A stretch of DNA of 64,000 nucleotides from Paenibacillus faecalis (GCF_900289175.1 NZ_LT985747.1:4265921-4329920); one strand, 5' to 3'. Positions 1-10,600 are shown, numbered from the stretch's first letter. Made by a program: numbers and translations. The notes: a model not told the origin generated them from the sequence alone.

Positions 1-674
1 CCGAGAAGATGATTGACAGCTCGATCAAGATATTGAAAAAATACCCCCGACGTAAAACCAAACCGTTTAGCCACTTCCAACAGCTGCCCGATCAGCGTAC
101 CGGCATCAAGTCCTTGCAGGCGATAGGAAAAGTTATTGTATTTAAAAAAGTTTTTCCAAAACATCGTCGTCACAAAAACCGTACCAAAACAAGCCGGCGT
201 ATCATAACGATCACCGAGAGCTCTGGCTAAATAAGAATCAAAGTGACCTTCACGCAGCAGCACCAAACGGTGATGTGCCACATCATAATGGTATACTCCC
301 GCAGGTAGATCCTCGATCTTCAAATATACATATAATTCATTCGGATATAGCGCTCCCCCGGAGGGAGCAAACCGCCGGTACATCTGTAGTAAATTCGTTG
401 TTGGAACCATAAAGTTGGAGGCAAGGATGGATTGAGACAATTGAGTGAGCCCGAATGCGTGCCAGAGAAAGTGACCGATCTGACGAAGATTCGGCTGCAT
501 CTTTGCTTCACAGCCTTCGAGCGTCAGCGGTGCTTCCGGACATAACGGAACCGCAGGCAAACGGCGATAGAGCTTATATGCAAGCGGTCCGTCCTCCCAA
601 TCCACAACCAAGTTCGGCGGTTTGGTCTTGTCTATGTCATAATGCAGATTGTGCAAAAATGTTTCCAAACTCAT
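1..674 (-). CDS. SagB-type dehydrogenase of the TOMM locus (partial, C-terminus off the left edge)
   Basis: Reading the minus strand from an ATG at 674 gives an open frame running off the window edge, beginning MSLETFLHNLHYD. An AAGGAGGG ribosome site lies just upstream. Around residues 100-115 is RRFAPSGGALYPNELYVY, the hallmark flavin-binding segment of SagB/McbC nitroreductase-fold dehydrogenases, which oxidise azolines to thiazoles and oxazoles using FMN. It is the last visible gene of the cluster, starting 27 bases after the YcaO gene, so it is probably co-transcribed with it. About 224 residues are visible; the rest is outside the window. The substrate is inferred to be the Cys-rich precursor at 4841-5074. 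Confidence 0.88.
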   Translation of the reverse strand, partial: MSLETFLHNLHYDIDKTKPPNLVVDWEDGPLAYKLYRRLPAVPLCPEAPLTLEGCEAKMQPNLRQIGHFLWHAFGLTQLSQSILASNFMVPTTNLLQMYRRFAPSGGALYPNELYVYLKIEDLPAGVYHYDVAHHRLVLLREGHFDSYLARALGDRYDTPACFGTVFVTTMFWKNFFKYNNFSYRLQGLDAGTLIGQLLEVAKRFGFTSGVFFQYLDRAVNHLL

Positions 675-701
675 CCCTGTCCCTCCTTATATAAACGGGC
701 C

Positions 702-2645
702 TTACGGAAACGGATGCGGGTATGGATTGAGATCCTCCATTTTCAGCGGCTTTTTCGCGTATCCAAGCTCTACTGGTACCCGGAGCACCCGATCCAATCC
801 AGCCAAGCGGGTAAATTGATGCCCGAATGTCATCGGCAGCATCCCCGGGATCAGCACCTTTACGCAGTACAGTCCATTCCGACGAATCTCTGGTGCTGTT
901 ACATCCACCACGATCACATCGAGATTCAGGCGTTGAAACTGGGCAAGAATGTCCTTCAGATCATCCGTTAAATCGGTATGCCTTGCCCCTTGCTTGAATT
1001 CCTCATCAAACGTTCGCCGCGGACGGCTCTCATCCAGCAGAAATTGCAGTCGTTCCTCTGCTTCAGGCAATCCGTACAGCAGGGAATGATCCTCCATCTC
1101 CTGCACCAGAGATGAATCATGCAACATTCGCATATATGTCTCCCGGTTTCCTTCAAATTTCTCCTCCAGCATCTGTATCATGCCGGCTAACTCGTGAACC
1201 GCACCTTTCACGGCCCGTATCGGGTCCGGATGAGTTCCGGCCGTACAAACGAGATTCATCCCTGTTTGTTTCCTGTTCTTCGCCACCCCCCAAACGCTTG
1301 GAATTCCATTTTCCATCGTCGAGTTAAAGAAATGTACATCGAATCCCGTCAGCGTCTGCAAACGATGAATCATCAATTGCAGCTCCTGGTCGTCTACAGA
1401 ATTAAGGTCAAGGCGTGGGAGAGGGAGCTGCGCATACCAAGTCATCAGAAACGAATCCCGCTCCACCACTTCCAATATCCCGTAAAAAATAGCCTCCTCC
1501 AAACTTCCGCCTAACGCACATCCATTGGAGGTTTCGAACACAAAGTGATGCCCGCATCCCATGCTGTAATAGGCGAGCTGCTCAGGAACCAGAATCGGAC
1601 GCTCTTGCAAAAACGAATACCCCCACACCCAATTCATGGGTTGATCCGGATTAAATGCTGTGTAAGGAGCATCCGGCTGATTATACTGTTCCTTTGTGTG
1701 CCCCCCTACTTTAACGGGGTCAAGCGCATGATCCTTCACATTATTAAAGCTTTCATGGACTACCGTCCGCTTGCTTCGGGGGGCCAGACCGCAATATCGT
1801 TCCAGCCCTTCCAATATGGCAGTCAGCTCACTCAACGCATAGGAATGGGTACGCCCTGCTGTTCCCACATCCTCAGCAATCAACGGCAGATTTACACTCA
1901 CATCGGCGAATATCGACTTCAGGTTAAGCATTTTCCCATTCAAAAATCCGGTCCGGTGATCCAAATAATCTTTGGTTAGCACTGTTTTCATCTCATCCAC
2001 CCGGCGGCAGCGGTAGCTGTCTGCACTGATCTTCGGACTCGGCTGAAGCGAAATATGAGCTGCGTCTGATGAATCGTCAAACACTTGGCTGCAAACAGGA
2101 CACAACGGATCAGGCAAAATACGGTGCAGTGTGCTTTCTAGCGTTCTCAGATTGATCAAAAACAACCCTTCTGCCGTTTGAACCGTTTCGCCTTGTAATG
2201 CCCTTCGTGTCTCCACGATCAGCAATTGAGCCATCTGCAAAAGTCCTGTACGTGACGCCCATGGATCACTAGGCATTCCTTTATGAGTCATGAGCTTTTG
2301 CTGCAACCTCCGCATCTCCTTACGTTCACGTCCGGCCATGACCCGCCGCGTGTCTCCGCATTGAGAACATCCTTCCGTACCCGGACGAACCAGCGGTCCA
2401 ATTACGCCCTCACCAAATGAAACGAAGCCTCGAAGCCATGGGATACCAGCTGGTCGTAGCACTTCTTCTGCCTTGATATGAACGTATGGACACCAAGCAT
2501 CGTGCAGCACAAGAACGAAATCCGCCATTTCCGGCACTTCTGCCTCAAAATCGATCAGACGAGCCACCTTAAACTCGGCTGACAGTTCTCTATAAACACA
2601 GTCCGCCAGAATACCTTCTCCAACAATCACAATATTAGCGTTCAC
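702..2645 (-). CDS. YcaO-domain TOMM cyclodehydratase
   Basis: A 647-residue protein. Residues 1 to about 200 form an E1-like/partner region that starts with NIVIVGEGILADCVYREL and has two CxxC pairs (CSQCGD, CPVCSQ) suited to zinc. The rest is a YcaO domain, with SNGCALGGSLEEAIFYGILE and VVERDSF helices that carry ATP-binding acidic residues. It ends in PYPHPFP, the proline-rich C-terminus typical of azoline-forming YcaO enzymes. The family phosphorylates the peptide backbone with ATP to convert Cys/Ser/Thr into azolines. The GTG start overlaps the stop of the upstream maturation gene by 4 bases (GTGA), so the two are translationally coupled. Confidence 0.9.
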   Translation of the reverse strand: MNANIVIVGEGILADCVYRELSAEFKVARLIDFEAEVPEMADFVLVLHDAWCPYVHIKAEEVLRPAGIPWLRGFVSFGEGVIGPLVRPGTEGCSQCGDTRRVMAGRERKEMRRLQQKLMTHKGMPSDPWASRTGLLQMAQLLIVETRRALQGETVQTAEGLFLINLRTLESTLHRILPDPLCPVCSQVFDDSSDAAHISLQPSPKISADSYRCRRVDEMKTVLTKDYLDHRTGFLNGKMLNLKSIFADVSVNLPLIAEDVGTAGRTHSYALSELTAILEGLERYCGLAPRSKRTVVHESFNNVKDHALDPVKVGGHTKEQYNQPDAPYTAFNPDQPMNWVWGYSFLQERPILVPEQLAYYSMGCGHHFVFETSNGCALGGSLEEAIFYGILEVVERDSFLMTWYAQLPLPRLDLNSVDDQELQLMIHRLQTLTGFDVHFFNSTMENGIPSVWGVAKNRKQTGMNLVCTAGTHPDPIRAVKGAVHELAGMIQMLEEKFEGNRETYMRMLHDSSLVQEMEDHSLLYGLPEAEERLQFLLDESRPRRTFDEEFKQGARHTDLTDDLKDILAQFQRLNLDVIVVDVTAPEIRRNGLYCVKVLIPGMLPMTFGHQFTRLAGLDRVLRVPVELGYAKKPLKMEDLNPYPHPFP

Positions 2646-4609
2646 TGGACTCGCTCCTCTCGCAGCACCACGCCAAATACTCCTGCCAATTCCTCCTTCA
2701 TAAACGGTTCTACCGCCAGATCAAGGACCAGGAGCCTCTTATTGTTCTGATTTAGAACTTGTACGGCGGATTGCAAAACCTCCGGATGCGTCGCTGCTTG
2801 ATATGAAACGATCTCTAGATTTAATGGCTGCTGTTCTTTCAAGCGTACAGACGAAAAAGACGACACTTGCAGATTAAGGCCATCAGGTTCATTTTGGGCC
2901 ACCAACAGAGCCTTACGTAATGCTTTACGCAAAGCTAGCGTCATATTTAAGCCCACGTTGCCATACCAGTGATCATCCACACCAACCCATACCACAGGAA
3001 ATCCGGACACTTCTTCTCCCAAGGCAATCCTCGGCGCTCCCTTCATCGCCGTTAATGCCTGCAAATAAAAAAGACAGTGCTTATCTTCTACAGCTCGCAG
3101 CTGTACCCGAGAAACCATAGGAATCTGATACGCCTGCTGCTTATCGAACTCTTCCTCCAGACATCTTTGTAGTCCTCGACAAATGCCTTCTGCCGCCATC
3201 TCTCCTGCTCCGATGCCAATAAATTCGTATGATTGTATCCTGCTTTCCTCTACTCCTTGAGGGGAGAGCAGCATCGGAACAAACAGACTGCCCAATCGCG
3301 ACACATATGCTTCAATCCCGATAAGCCCTGCTTCCCGCCGCGCCTCCTCATGTGTGAGATCGTTACAGATCGTGTCCGGCAGCAGTCCGGACGGGCCTTC
3401 CGATAACGGATCGACGACCTGAACTCGGCACTGTGAAAGCGGCAGATGCTGTAACTCCCCTTCCTCCCAAACATGAAAAATTCCCGATTCCGACGATGTC
3501 AGTCGGCTGAAGTAAGGAATCAATCCATCGTCACTTGTGTCTAACCTCTGATCGTGATGAAAAGTATAGTCTTGAAAGTTTTGAATCCATTCAGGTTTCC
3601 TAAGTCCGGTTACAAGCGGATGTGGCAGAAATGAATGCCACTTTCCTTCCAAAGTCTCCAGATTAAGCAGAAAGAATCGATTGCTCTGTTCCGCATCAAT
3701 CGCTCCCGTAATCTTTTTAAATAATTCAAACACAGTCACATTGGCAAGCATTGCTCCCGCTGTTGAAGAAAAAGTGTGTAATTCCGGATCTTTAGAAATC
3801 GCGGATTGGTGTACACGGCGCCAAGCCGACTCCCAGCATCCTTCCTGATCTGGATGAAACAGAGGTCCCGCCATACCCGCTTGCTGCATGCAAACAGCAG
3901 GTAAAAACACCTTCTTCTCACCCTTGCAAGCCGCATGAAGAGCCCGAAGCTCCTCGATATCATCCTCCCGCGATACATATAAAATGAAATCAAACGGCCT
4001 CACAGCCTCCCGCCAACAACTCCCTTCATCCTTTTGCAGAACAACCTTCTCGACGGACACCTCAGAGTCCAACTTCCGGGCATGTACGACCAGTTCCTCA
4101 ATCCGCCTCCAATTCGTCGGCTCCGAACCGAAAACCTGTACATACAGCTTGGGCAATCCGGAATCAAGCAGTGCAGAAACCGCCGAGACCAAAAAGGAGC
4201 CGGAACCGACCACCAACACTCTGGACTGACGATACATCTGAAACCGATAGGCACCTGAATCACCGAAATGATCCAAAAACTCAATTTGGGAAGCATACCT
4301 TTGAAGAACCTCACTGGACAGTTCATGTGGAGTATCCTGGCTCACATCCCGAGCAAAGCCATTACGATACAGCACTCCTGCAATTTTATATACCTGGTCC
4401 CGGTGTTGATCCGGCAATCCTTCTGTCAGATCATCCAATCTATGCTCCCCATTAAATATCGGTATCAATGTTTCAATCCACTGATCAATCCCCTCACCTT
4501 CCATGCGGAACGAACTTACATGGTTTCGAAAATATACGCCGTTAGAATCAGGTAAAAAAAATGTATCACGTTTTACCTTTAGGCGCATTGAAGGGCTCAA
4601 AACTGTCAT
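2642..4609 (-). CDS. ThiF-like thiazole-containing bacteriocin maturation protein (leader-binding partner)
   Basis: A protein of 655 residues. The ATG at 4609 is preferred over an upstream in-frame codon because AAGGAGG lies 6 bases before it. Residues about 110-225 carry a Rossmann/E1-like fold (RVLVVGSGSFLVSAVSALL) but lack an obvious adenylation motif. This fits the ocin_ThiF_like family found beside heterocycloanthracin precursors, where it is thought to bind the leader peptide and present the core to the YcaO enzyme. The C-terminal half is unassigned. It lies between the precursor gene and the YcaO gene and overlaps the latter by 4 bases. Confidence 0.85.
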   Translation of the reverse strand: MTVLSPSMRLKVKRDTFFLPDSNGVYFRNHVSSFRMEGEGIDQWIETLIPIFNGEHRLDDLTEGLPDQHRDQVYKIAGVLYRNGFARDVSQDTPHELSSEVLQRYASQIEFLDHFGDSGAYRFQMYRQSRVLVVGSGSFLVSAVSALLDSGLPKLYVQVFGSEPTNWRRIEELVVHARKLDSEVSVEKVVLQKDEGSCWREAVRPFDFILYVSREDDIEELRALHAACKGEKKVFLPAVCMQQAGMAGPLFHPDQEGCWESAWRRVHQSAISKDPELHTFSSTAGAMLANVTVFELFKKITGAIDAEQSNRFFLLNLETLEGKWHSFLPHPLVTGLRKPEWIQNFQDYTFHHDQRLDTSDDGLIPYFSRLTSSESGIFHVWEEGELQHLPLSQCRVQVVDPLSEGPSGLLPDTICNDLTHEEARREAGLIGIEAYVSRLGSLFVPMLLSPQGVEESRIQSYEFIGIGAGEMAAEGICRGLQRCLEEEFDKQQAYQIPMVSRVQLRAVEDKHCLFYLQALTAMKGAPRIALGEEVSGFPVVWVGVDDHWYGNVGLNMTLALRKALRKALLVAQNEPDGLNLQVSSFSSVRLKEQQPLNLEIVSYQAATHPEVLQSAVQVLNQNNKRLLVLDLAVEPFMKEELAGVFGVVLREERVQ

Positions 4610-4705
4610 TCTACTCCTCCTTCTTTTTGTAAGCTGCTTCGCCACCCTGCCTTACGCTTCACAAGTAATCTTATGTACAGCTATTTGTCCCTCATGTCTT
4701 ATACT

Positions 4706-4752
4706 TTTAGAAAAACAAGCTGACGAACGGTGCTAAAGCCGGCGTCGTCAGC
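4706..4752 (-). terminator. Rho-independent terminator/attenuator between precursor and modification genes
   Basis: GCTGACGA pairs with TCGTCAGC (4719-4726 with 4745-4752), with some further pairing inside. On the minus strand it is followed by TTGTTTTTCT. It lies after the precursor gene and before the maturation genes, so it probably lets precursor mRNA exceed enzyme mRNA. Confidence 0.7.
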
Positions 4753-4840
4753 CTGTTCATGTTTTCTATAATTACACTTCATTATAGAAATATATAAATT
4801 TCGTAAATCTTCCTTGCCGATAAAAGCCAGATTATCTTCC

Positions 4841-5074
4841 TCAACGATGACAATGATGGCAGTTATGGCAATGATGGCAATGATGGCAGTTAAAGCAGTT
4901 GTGACAATTGAAACAGTTATGACAGTTGTGGCAATTGAAACAATTAAAGCAATTGAAGCAAGTAAAAACACACAGTCGAGCCGACTGCTCATTTTGAGCG
5001 TTCCAAGGAGTCACCTCACTTGACTTAAAATGAGAAACATTCAAATTTTGCAAATCATTTTTGAACTCGTTCAT
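4841..5074 (-). CDS. Heterocycloanthracin/sonorensin-type TOMM precursor peptide
   Basis: A 77-residue peptide. The leader (residues 1-31) begins MNEFKNDLQNLNVSHF and contains SEVTPWN, as in the BA_2677/sonorensin family. The core has 14 cysteines. From residue about 39 there is Cys at every third position, separated by Phe-Asn, His-Asn or His-His pairs. Regular Cys-X-X arrays are the expected substrate for conversion to many thiazoles. A GGAGGT site precedes the ATG. The enzymes that would modify it follow directly downstream. Phe and His spacers in place of small residues make the predicted product unusually aromatic and basic. Antibacterial activity is inferred from the family. Confidence 0.92.
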   Translation of the reverse strand: MNEFKNDLQNLNVSHFKSSEVTPWNAQNEQSARLCVFTCFNCFNCFNCHNCHNCFNCHNCFNCHHCHHCHNCHHCHR

Positions 5075-5626
5075 ACGCTTTACCTCCGCTTATTATCAAT
5101 TCGCGTTGCTTGGCAGCATTCGTTGGTACGGGCTGCCCCTGTGAGATCCTCAATTCAATACACATGACAACATATGAAGGGGACTCAGCTCTTGTTACTA
5201 ATGAAAATACCTATATATAATTTTTCTTCACAAAAAGTTCATCATAAAAAAACATGATCAAAATTTCTTCTGAAACATTGCACACCCGGGAGCTGGAGGG
5301 AATAAGCTCAATGACTTTAATGTCCTAATCATAGTTGCCAAATCCGCATCCGAACAGGCTGACGCCTTCAGGATGTCTGGCCGCAGCAAGTGAAGCAATT
5401 CGGACCGGATATACCGGCTCGAATTCGGCGGATACAAACACCCGGACGCGCGTAGGAATTAACCCCCGCTAAAAAAACATATTTCTCCCCCTGATATGAT
5501 CCTCTATCTCCTCTAAGTCAAGAGAAAGTAATCATTGCTTTCCCAGTAGTGATGGCATAAGATTAAACATTATAATGTTATGATGTTCTAGCTTATAAAA
5601 TATCAACCATGCAGGAGGGGCTTCTT
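5075..5626. other. Intergenic region between the TOMM precursor and the hexosaminidase
   Basis: The divergent promoters of the precursor and the hexosaminidase must lie here. The AT-rich part around 5200-5290 is the likely precursor promoter side, but no convincing -35/-10 pair was found. Positions 5330-5466 hold a possible gene remnant, listed separately. Confidence 0.5.
5330..5466 (-). pseudogene. Possible C-terminal gene remnant
   Basis: On the minus strand one frame reads about 44 codons with normal-looking protein composition, including VFVSAEFEPVYPVRIASL and ending SLFGCGFGNYD, then stop. It is closed upstream by TAG and has no start. The local GC content matches coding DNA better than the flanks do. 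I do not recognise the family. It may be chance. Confidence 0.3.
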
Positions 5627-7543
5627 ATGAAATTTCGTTTCGAAGGTGATGTATCGGATTTGATGCCCGGTGTCCGGCTGCTGCTGCCTGAACTAGGGGT
5701 GGAATTAGGAGAGGATGGAGTCCCGCTTCGGGTAGAGTTGTCGGAAGGCGATCTTGAAGTCGGCCGCGAGCCTTCTCACGCCTATATTCGGTATGGACAA
5801 AAGCATCAGTTTTTCCGAGGATTCGGACTTCTCATTCAGCATAGCCGTAAAGGCGAGACCTTTCATATTCACGAAAAACAGCAATTTGACCAGGTCGGGC
5901 CGATGTTTGATCTGTCCCGCAACGCGGTTCTCACGGTGGACAGCTTTAAAGTCATGCTCAATAAATTGGCTTTAATGGGCATGAACACCGTTATGTTATA
6001 CATGGAGGATACATACAAGATCGAAGGAGAGCCCTACTTCGGATACATGAGGGGCCGCTACAGCCAAGACGAACTGAAAGAAATAGACGATTATGCCCAC
6101 CAATTCGGTATTGAAGCTTTTCCAAGCATCCAAACCCTCGCCCATCTGGAGGAGTTTCTGAAGTGGGAGCCAGTTAATCACTATCGCGATACGAAAGGCG
6201 CCCTTCTGGTCGGCAGCGAACAGACCGATTCACTGATTGAGCGAATGATCGAAGCCGCAAGCGCACCGTTCCGCAGCAAGAAGATCCATATCGGGATGGA
6301 CGAGGCGGAAGAACTGGGACGGGGCAAGTATCTTGACCTGAACGGATACGAGAACCGTTTCAACATTATGGTCTCCCATCTGAACAAGGTCCTGGCAGCC
6401 GTTCGTCAGCGCGGCCTGAAACCGATGATGTGGAGCGATATGTTCCTCAAGCTTGCCTCCGGCGGTGGCGGCGATGCAGCATATTACGATAAAGAAACAT
6501 CCATTCCAGAGGAAATGGCTCGTCAAATACCGAAAGACGTGGATATGGTGTACTGGGACTACGTCCATATGGAGCCGGAAGATTATGAAAAAGTGATTGC
6601 CAATCATCGGCCGCTCGGCTGCAATTTGGTATTCGCAGGAGCCGTGTGGATTTTCAACACATTTGGTGTGAACTACGGGCTATCTCTGAACGCTTCAGAT
6701 GTCGCACTGCAAGTGTGTAAACAGGAAGGCATTCGTGAGGTATATGCGACGATGTGGGGAGATGACGGCAATGAAGGGAATCCTTTTGCAGCCCTGCTTG
6801 GTTTACAGCTTTATGCCGAGCACGCTTATTCGGAACAAAAACCGACGCAAGACCAGCTGAAAGAGCGAGTCAAATTCTGCACGGGAATTGAGATGGACAC
6901 TTTCCTTCTCCTGAAGGATCTCGATGAGATTCCCGGACAGGAGCGAAACAATGCCAAGCAGAGCAACCCTTCCAAGTTTTTGCTGTATCAGGATGTGCTT
7001 CTTGGATTGTTCGACAAGCAGATCGAAGGTTTGGATCTGGCGAACCACTATGCAGAGCTGGAGCACCGAATCCATAACCAACGGAATAAAGATGCGGAGC
7101 TGGATTATCTGTTTGAAATGCCGGAGAAGCTGAGCGCTGTGCTAAAACGAAAAAGTGAAATCGGTATCGTACTGAAGCGATCCTATGACGCCAAGGATCA
7201 CGATACACTAAAACATATCGCTGCGAACGTGCTGCCAGCCATAGCCAAAGCAGTCCATGAACTCCGTGCTGCACATCGAACACAGTGGCACCGGATGTTC
7301 AAACCTTTCGGCTGGGAGGTCATCGACATTCGCTATGGTGGTGTCATCAACCGCCTGGATACTGCATCATTCCGAATTTTAGACTATGTAGAAGGACGGA
7401 TTTCAAGGATTGAAGAGCTGGAGCAGGAACGATTAGTATACAGCTCTACCAATCGCTTCAACCACAAGGGTGTCGGCTGGTGCAGCTATTATTTCCGAAT
7501 GGCTTCCCCCAATGCGTTCTATCATGTGTTGAACCCTTTTTGA
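5627..7543 (+). CDS. GH20-like beta-N-acetylhexosaminidase, intracellular
   Basis: A protein of 638 residues. The ATG at 5627 is chosen because an earlier in-frame ATG at 5609 sits on the AGGAGGGG ribosome site. A TIM-barrel begins around residue 95 (NKLALMGMNTVMLYMEDTY). Residues about 220-230 contain HIGMDEAEELG, the adjacent Asp-Glu pair used in substrate-assisted catalysis by GH20 enzymes. There is no signal peptide, so it should act on imported N-acetylglucosamine-containing oligosaccharides or glycans. It resembles the intracellular Hex1-type enzymes of Paenibacillus. It stands alone, with a terminator directly downstream. Confidence 0.82.
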   Translation: MKFRFEGDVSDLMPGVRLLLPELGVELGEDGVPLRVELSEGDLEVGREPSHAYIRYGQKHQFFRGFGLLIQHSRKGETFHIHEKQQFDQVGPMFDLSRNAVLTVDSFKVMLNKLALMGMNTVMLYMEDTYKIEGEPYFGYMRGRYSQDELKEIDDYAHQFGIEAFPSIQTLAHLEEFLKWEPVNHYRDTKGALLVGSEQTDSLIERMIEAASAPFRSKKIHIGMDEAEELGRGKYLDLNGYENRFNIMVSHLNKVLAAVRQRGLKPMMWSDMFLKLASGGGGDAAYYDKETSIPEEMARQIPKDVDMVYWDYVHMEPEDYEKVIANHRPLGCNLVFAGAVWIFNTFGVNYGLSLNASDVALQVCKQEGIREVYATMWGDDGNEGNPFAALLGLQLYAEHAYSEQKPTQDQLKERVKFCTGIEMDTFLLLKDLDEIPGQERNNAKQSNPSKFLLYQDVLLGLFDKQIEGLDLANHYAELEHRIHNQRNKDAELDYLFEMPEKLSAVLKRKSEIGIVLKRSYDAKDHDTLKHIAANVLPAIAKAVHELRAAHRTQWHRMFKPFGWEVIDIRYGGVINRLDTASFRILDYVEGRISRIEELEQERLVYSSTNRFNHKGVGWCSYYFRMASPNAFYHVLNPF

Positions 7544-7565
7544 AAAGGTATCTTTCTTCAAAGAA

Positions 7566-7602
7566 AAAGACAGAGATGGAGTCCACCTCTGTCTTTTTTT
7601 AA
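7566..7602. terminator. Bidirectional terminator between convergent genes
   Basis: AAGACAGAGATGG pairs with CCACCTCTGTCTT (one G-U), flanked by an A-run and a T-run, so it can serve the hexosaminidase on the plus strand and the SLH nuclease on the minus strand. Confidence 0.85.
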
Positions 7603-7612
7603 ACTCAACTGC

Positions 7613-10600
7613 TCACTTTACAAAGGTCAGGTTCTCCATCATTCGATGGATCACAGCCGCGCTCTCACCACGAGTTGCATTCGATTTAGGGCTAAAGCGC
7701 TGCTTGCGATCTCCGTGTAAAATGCCCAGACCATTTAAAACATCGACCGCTTCTTCCGCCCATCTACCAATCTTAGATGCATCGGCAAAGCTCTCTTGTG
7801 ATCTACTGCTTTGTTTATACCCGGCATATTCTAATGCCTTGTAAGCCATGACTGCCATCTCTTCACGGGTAATCAACTGATTGGGTCTAAAAGTGCCGTC
7901 TGCATACCCTTTGACGATCCCTGCATTTACTGCTGCATAAACCGGATTCATATACCAGTCTGAAGGCTTGATATCCTTGAAGGAGCTGGCTTGATCGTTA
8001 GCAAAGCCCGAAAGACCTAATGCCCGGATTAACAACGAAGCAAACTCAGCCCGTGTTACCGGAGCATCCGGCGCATAAGACTGCTCTGTTCGTCCCGTTA
8101 CGATCATTTTAGCTGCTAGCGATTCAACGTCTGCTTTTGACCAGTGAAATGCAGTGTCCTGGAATGTAACCGGATGTTGGATAACCAGATAGGTCCCACT
8201 CGTTTGACTATACATATCGATCCGATTGCCACTAACTTTAAACGGTACAGGGATATATTCTGTTCCCATAAGACGTATAACGGCGATATCGGTTAAACGA
8301 GTATCTTTGCCAATGTTTATAGAATGCTTCACATATGAATCATATCGATCCGGCCTAGTCGTCTTACCGCCGGATTGTGCTGTAACGGTATACTCTACCG
8401 CTTGAAGCGCAGTATATCCTTTGGATGCCGCTACTTCAAGAGCATTCGTATTGACAGCCAGATTGATGACCAGCTCAATTTTGGCAAGATCGGACCCAAG
8501 TTCATCAGCCAAAGCTTTCAGATCGATCTGATCCTGTGAAAGTTCATAAATTCCGTACGGTGTATTAACGACCAACGTAGGAGCATTCGTCTGATTCAGC
8601 CATGCTGTTAATGCCTCACTTTCGATCGTAATGGATGAGGACTGAAACGGCTCTGTACTCGAAATCTCTATCGTTATTTTTCCATCTGATGGCTGCTTCA
8701 AGGCCTCCTTCATCGCTTGACCGGTTACCTTGCCGGCAGCTGTACCATTAGCTGTCTTAACCTGAACCTTTATTTTTCCCGGCTCTACAGGCTTTGTTGT
8801 TCCCGGATTCGAAGGTTTTTCCGGAGGCGTTACCGAACTCGGAGATCCCGGTGTGTTTGGCGTTTCTGGTGTTCCTGGTTCTTCAGGCTCTCCAGGTATT
8901 TCAGGATTCGGGCCTTCCGGAAGCGGCGCTCCTTTCAGATCGGTAATCCGCCCTTCAACCGCAGAAGTTTTCGACGTGATCGTCCCTATCTTCTTGACAT
9001 AATCAGAGAAAACTTCATAGTCCGGCAAATACAACAAGTTCACCCGACCTTCGAGATAGGCTTTCTCCAGCGAAGCATAGAAGTCACCACCCTTGGCCGT
9101 GAAAGCATTTGTAGCTACCTCATAAGATTGATTCAGATCGATAGGCTCATATCCGTTCTTCCCTTTTACATCCATTCGCAGTACGCGCTCTCCTGCCGGT
9201 TTGGTAGAATCATAGAAAAATCTCATGCCTGCGATATGCGGGAATCGTCCGTCCGCAGCCGGAATTTTGGATACTCCGTTTTCCATCGCATCTTTAATTT
9301 CAGCGCCCGTCAGCGTAATCGTAACCAGATCGTTATTAAACGGCAGTACGGTCATGATATCCCCCATCGTAACTGTACCAGCCTCGATCGAAGCCCGAAT
9401 TCCGCCTCCGTTCTGCAAGGCAATGACTGCATTCGTTCCGGCAGCTTGTGCCGCCTCCAGCATACCGTCCGCAATCAGGTTACCGAGATTTGTCTCTTTC
9501 GTGCGTACATCATCGCGAACTCCATTCAGCTTGACTTCCGTCGTGCCGACTTTCGTTTCCTGGAGCTTCTGAACGCCCGGCTTATATTTTGTATTGAGAA
9601 TCTCCAATGCTTCTTGATCCGGTTGGATCACGTATTCACCATTGCTATCTTTCTCATCAACAGATATTAAGGAGCTGTCCCAATCTTGCAAGGTTCCTGC
9701 CTCGTCAAAGACCACTTCAAGTTTGCCCAGAAACTGGCCTTTTTCCCCTGCCTGAACGATAAGCTTCGGTTCGCTGTCTGATCGATCCACAACCGCCTGA
9801 TCCAGTTTGGTATGGCTGTGGCCGCCGACAATGATGTCAATCCCTTCCACTTCCTTGGCAAGATTCAATTCTACATCATAACCAAGGTGGGACACGACAA
9901 TGATCTTGTTGATTCCCTCTTGCTCCAACATGGATACAGTATCTTTAGTCTTTTGCACTGCATTATCAAAAGTAACAGCTCCCGGAGAAGCAATATTCGC
10001 GGTGTCCTCTGTTGTCAGGCCGATCAAGCCCACCTGCTCACCGTCCACCTCCATAATGATTGCCGGATATATGGTTGCATCTTCAGGATTACGGGTCACA
10101 CCCTCTTTAAATTTGTCACGAAGTAAAGCATCCTCAGAGAAATTCACATTTGAAGAGACAAACGGAAATTCAGCATTTTCAATAAACGCATTCAGAACCT
10201 CAGAACCTTTGTCGAATTCATGATTTCCGAAGGTCATTGCATCATATTGAACCAGATTCATAAATTCAAGATCGGCCTGGCCCAAGTATTCGTTAAAATA
10301 AAGCGAACCTGAGAAGACATCTCCTGCATCCAGAAGCAAAGGATTTACACTTTTCGCTCTCTCCTCTTTAATGGCAGTCACACGACGCGCAATGTTATCC
10401 GGTCCGCTCACGGTATCCAGGTTAGCATGCGTATCATTGGTATGCAGTATGGTAAGCGGGAACCCGTCTACAGCTTCTGGCTGTAGACTAATCTGTGCAA
10501 CGACCGGGTCATGATCTGAAACACGTCCTTTGGACGGAGAGAAATCGGCGTTGAGATGTACGATATCCGCTTCTGCAGATGCTGTCAGATTTTTGCTGAC

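Noticed and set aside
4841..4965. Short repeated units of about 9 bases that could suggest a CRISPR or satellite array
   Set aside because: They are the codons of the Cys-X-X repeats of the precursor peptide; there are no spacers.
4699..4992. Open frame for a hydrophobic Ile/Ala/Thr-rich 97-residue protein
   Set aside because: It overlaps the precursor in another frame of the same repeat DNA; composition is an artefact and there is no ribosome site.
8717..9670. 317-codon plus-strand frame
   Set aside because: Antisense to the SLH nuclease gene; Arg/Ile/Phe-rich with no domain, while the minus-strand frame has clear domains.
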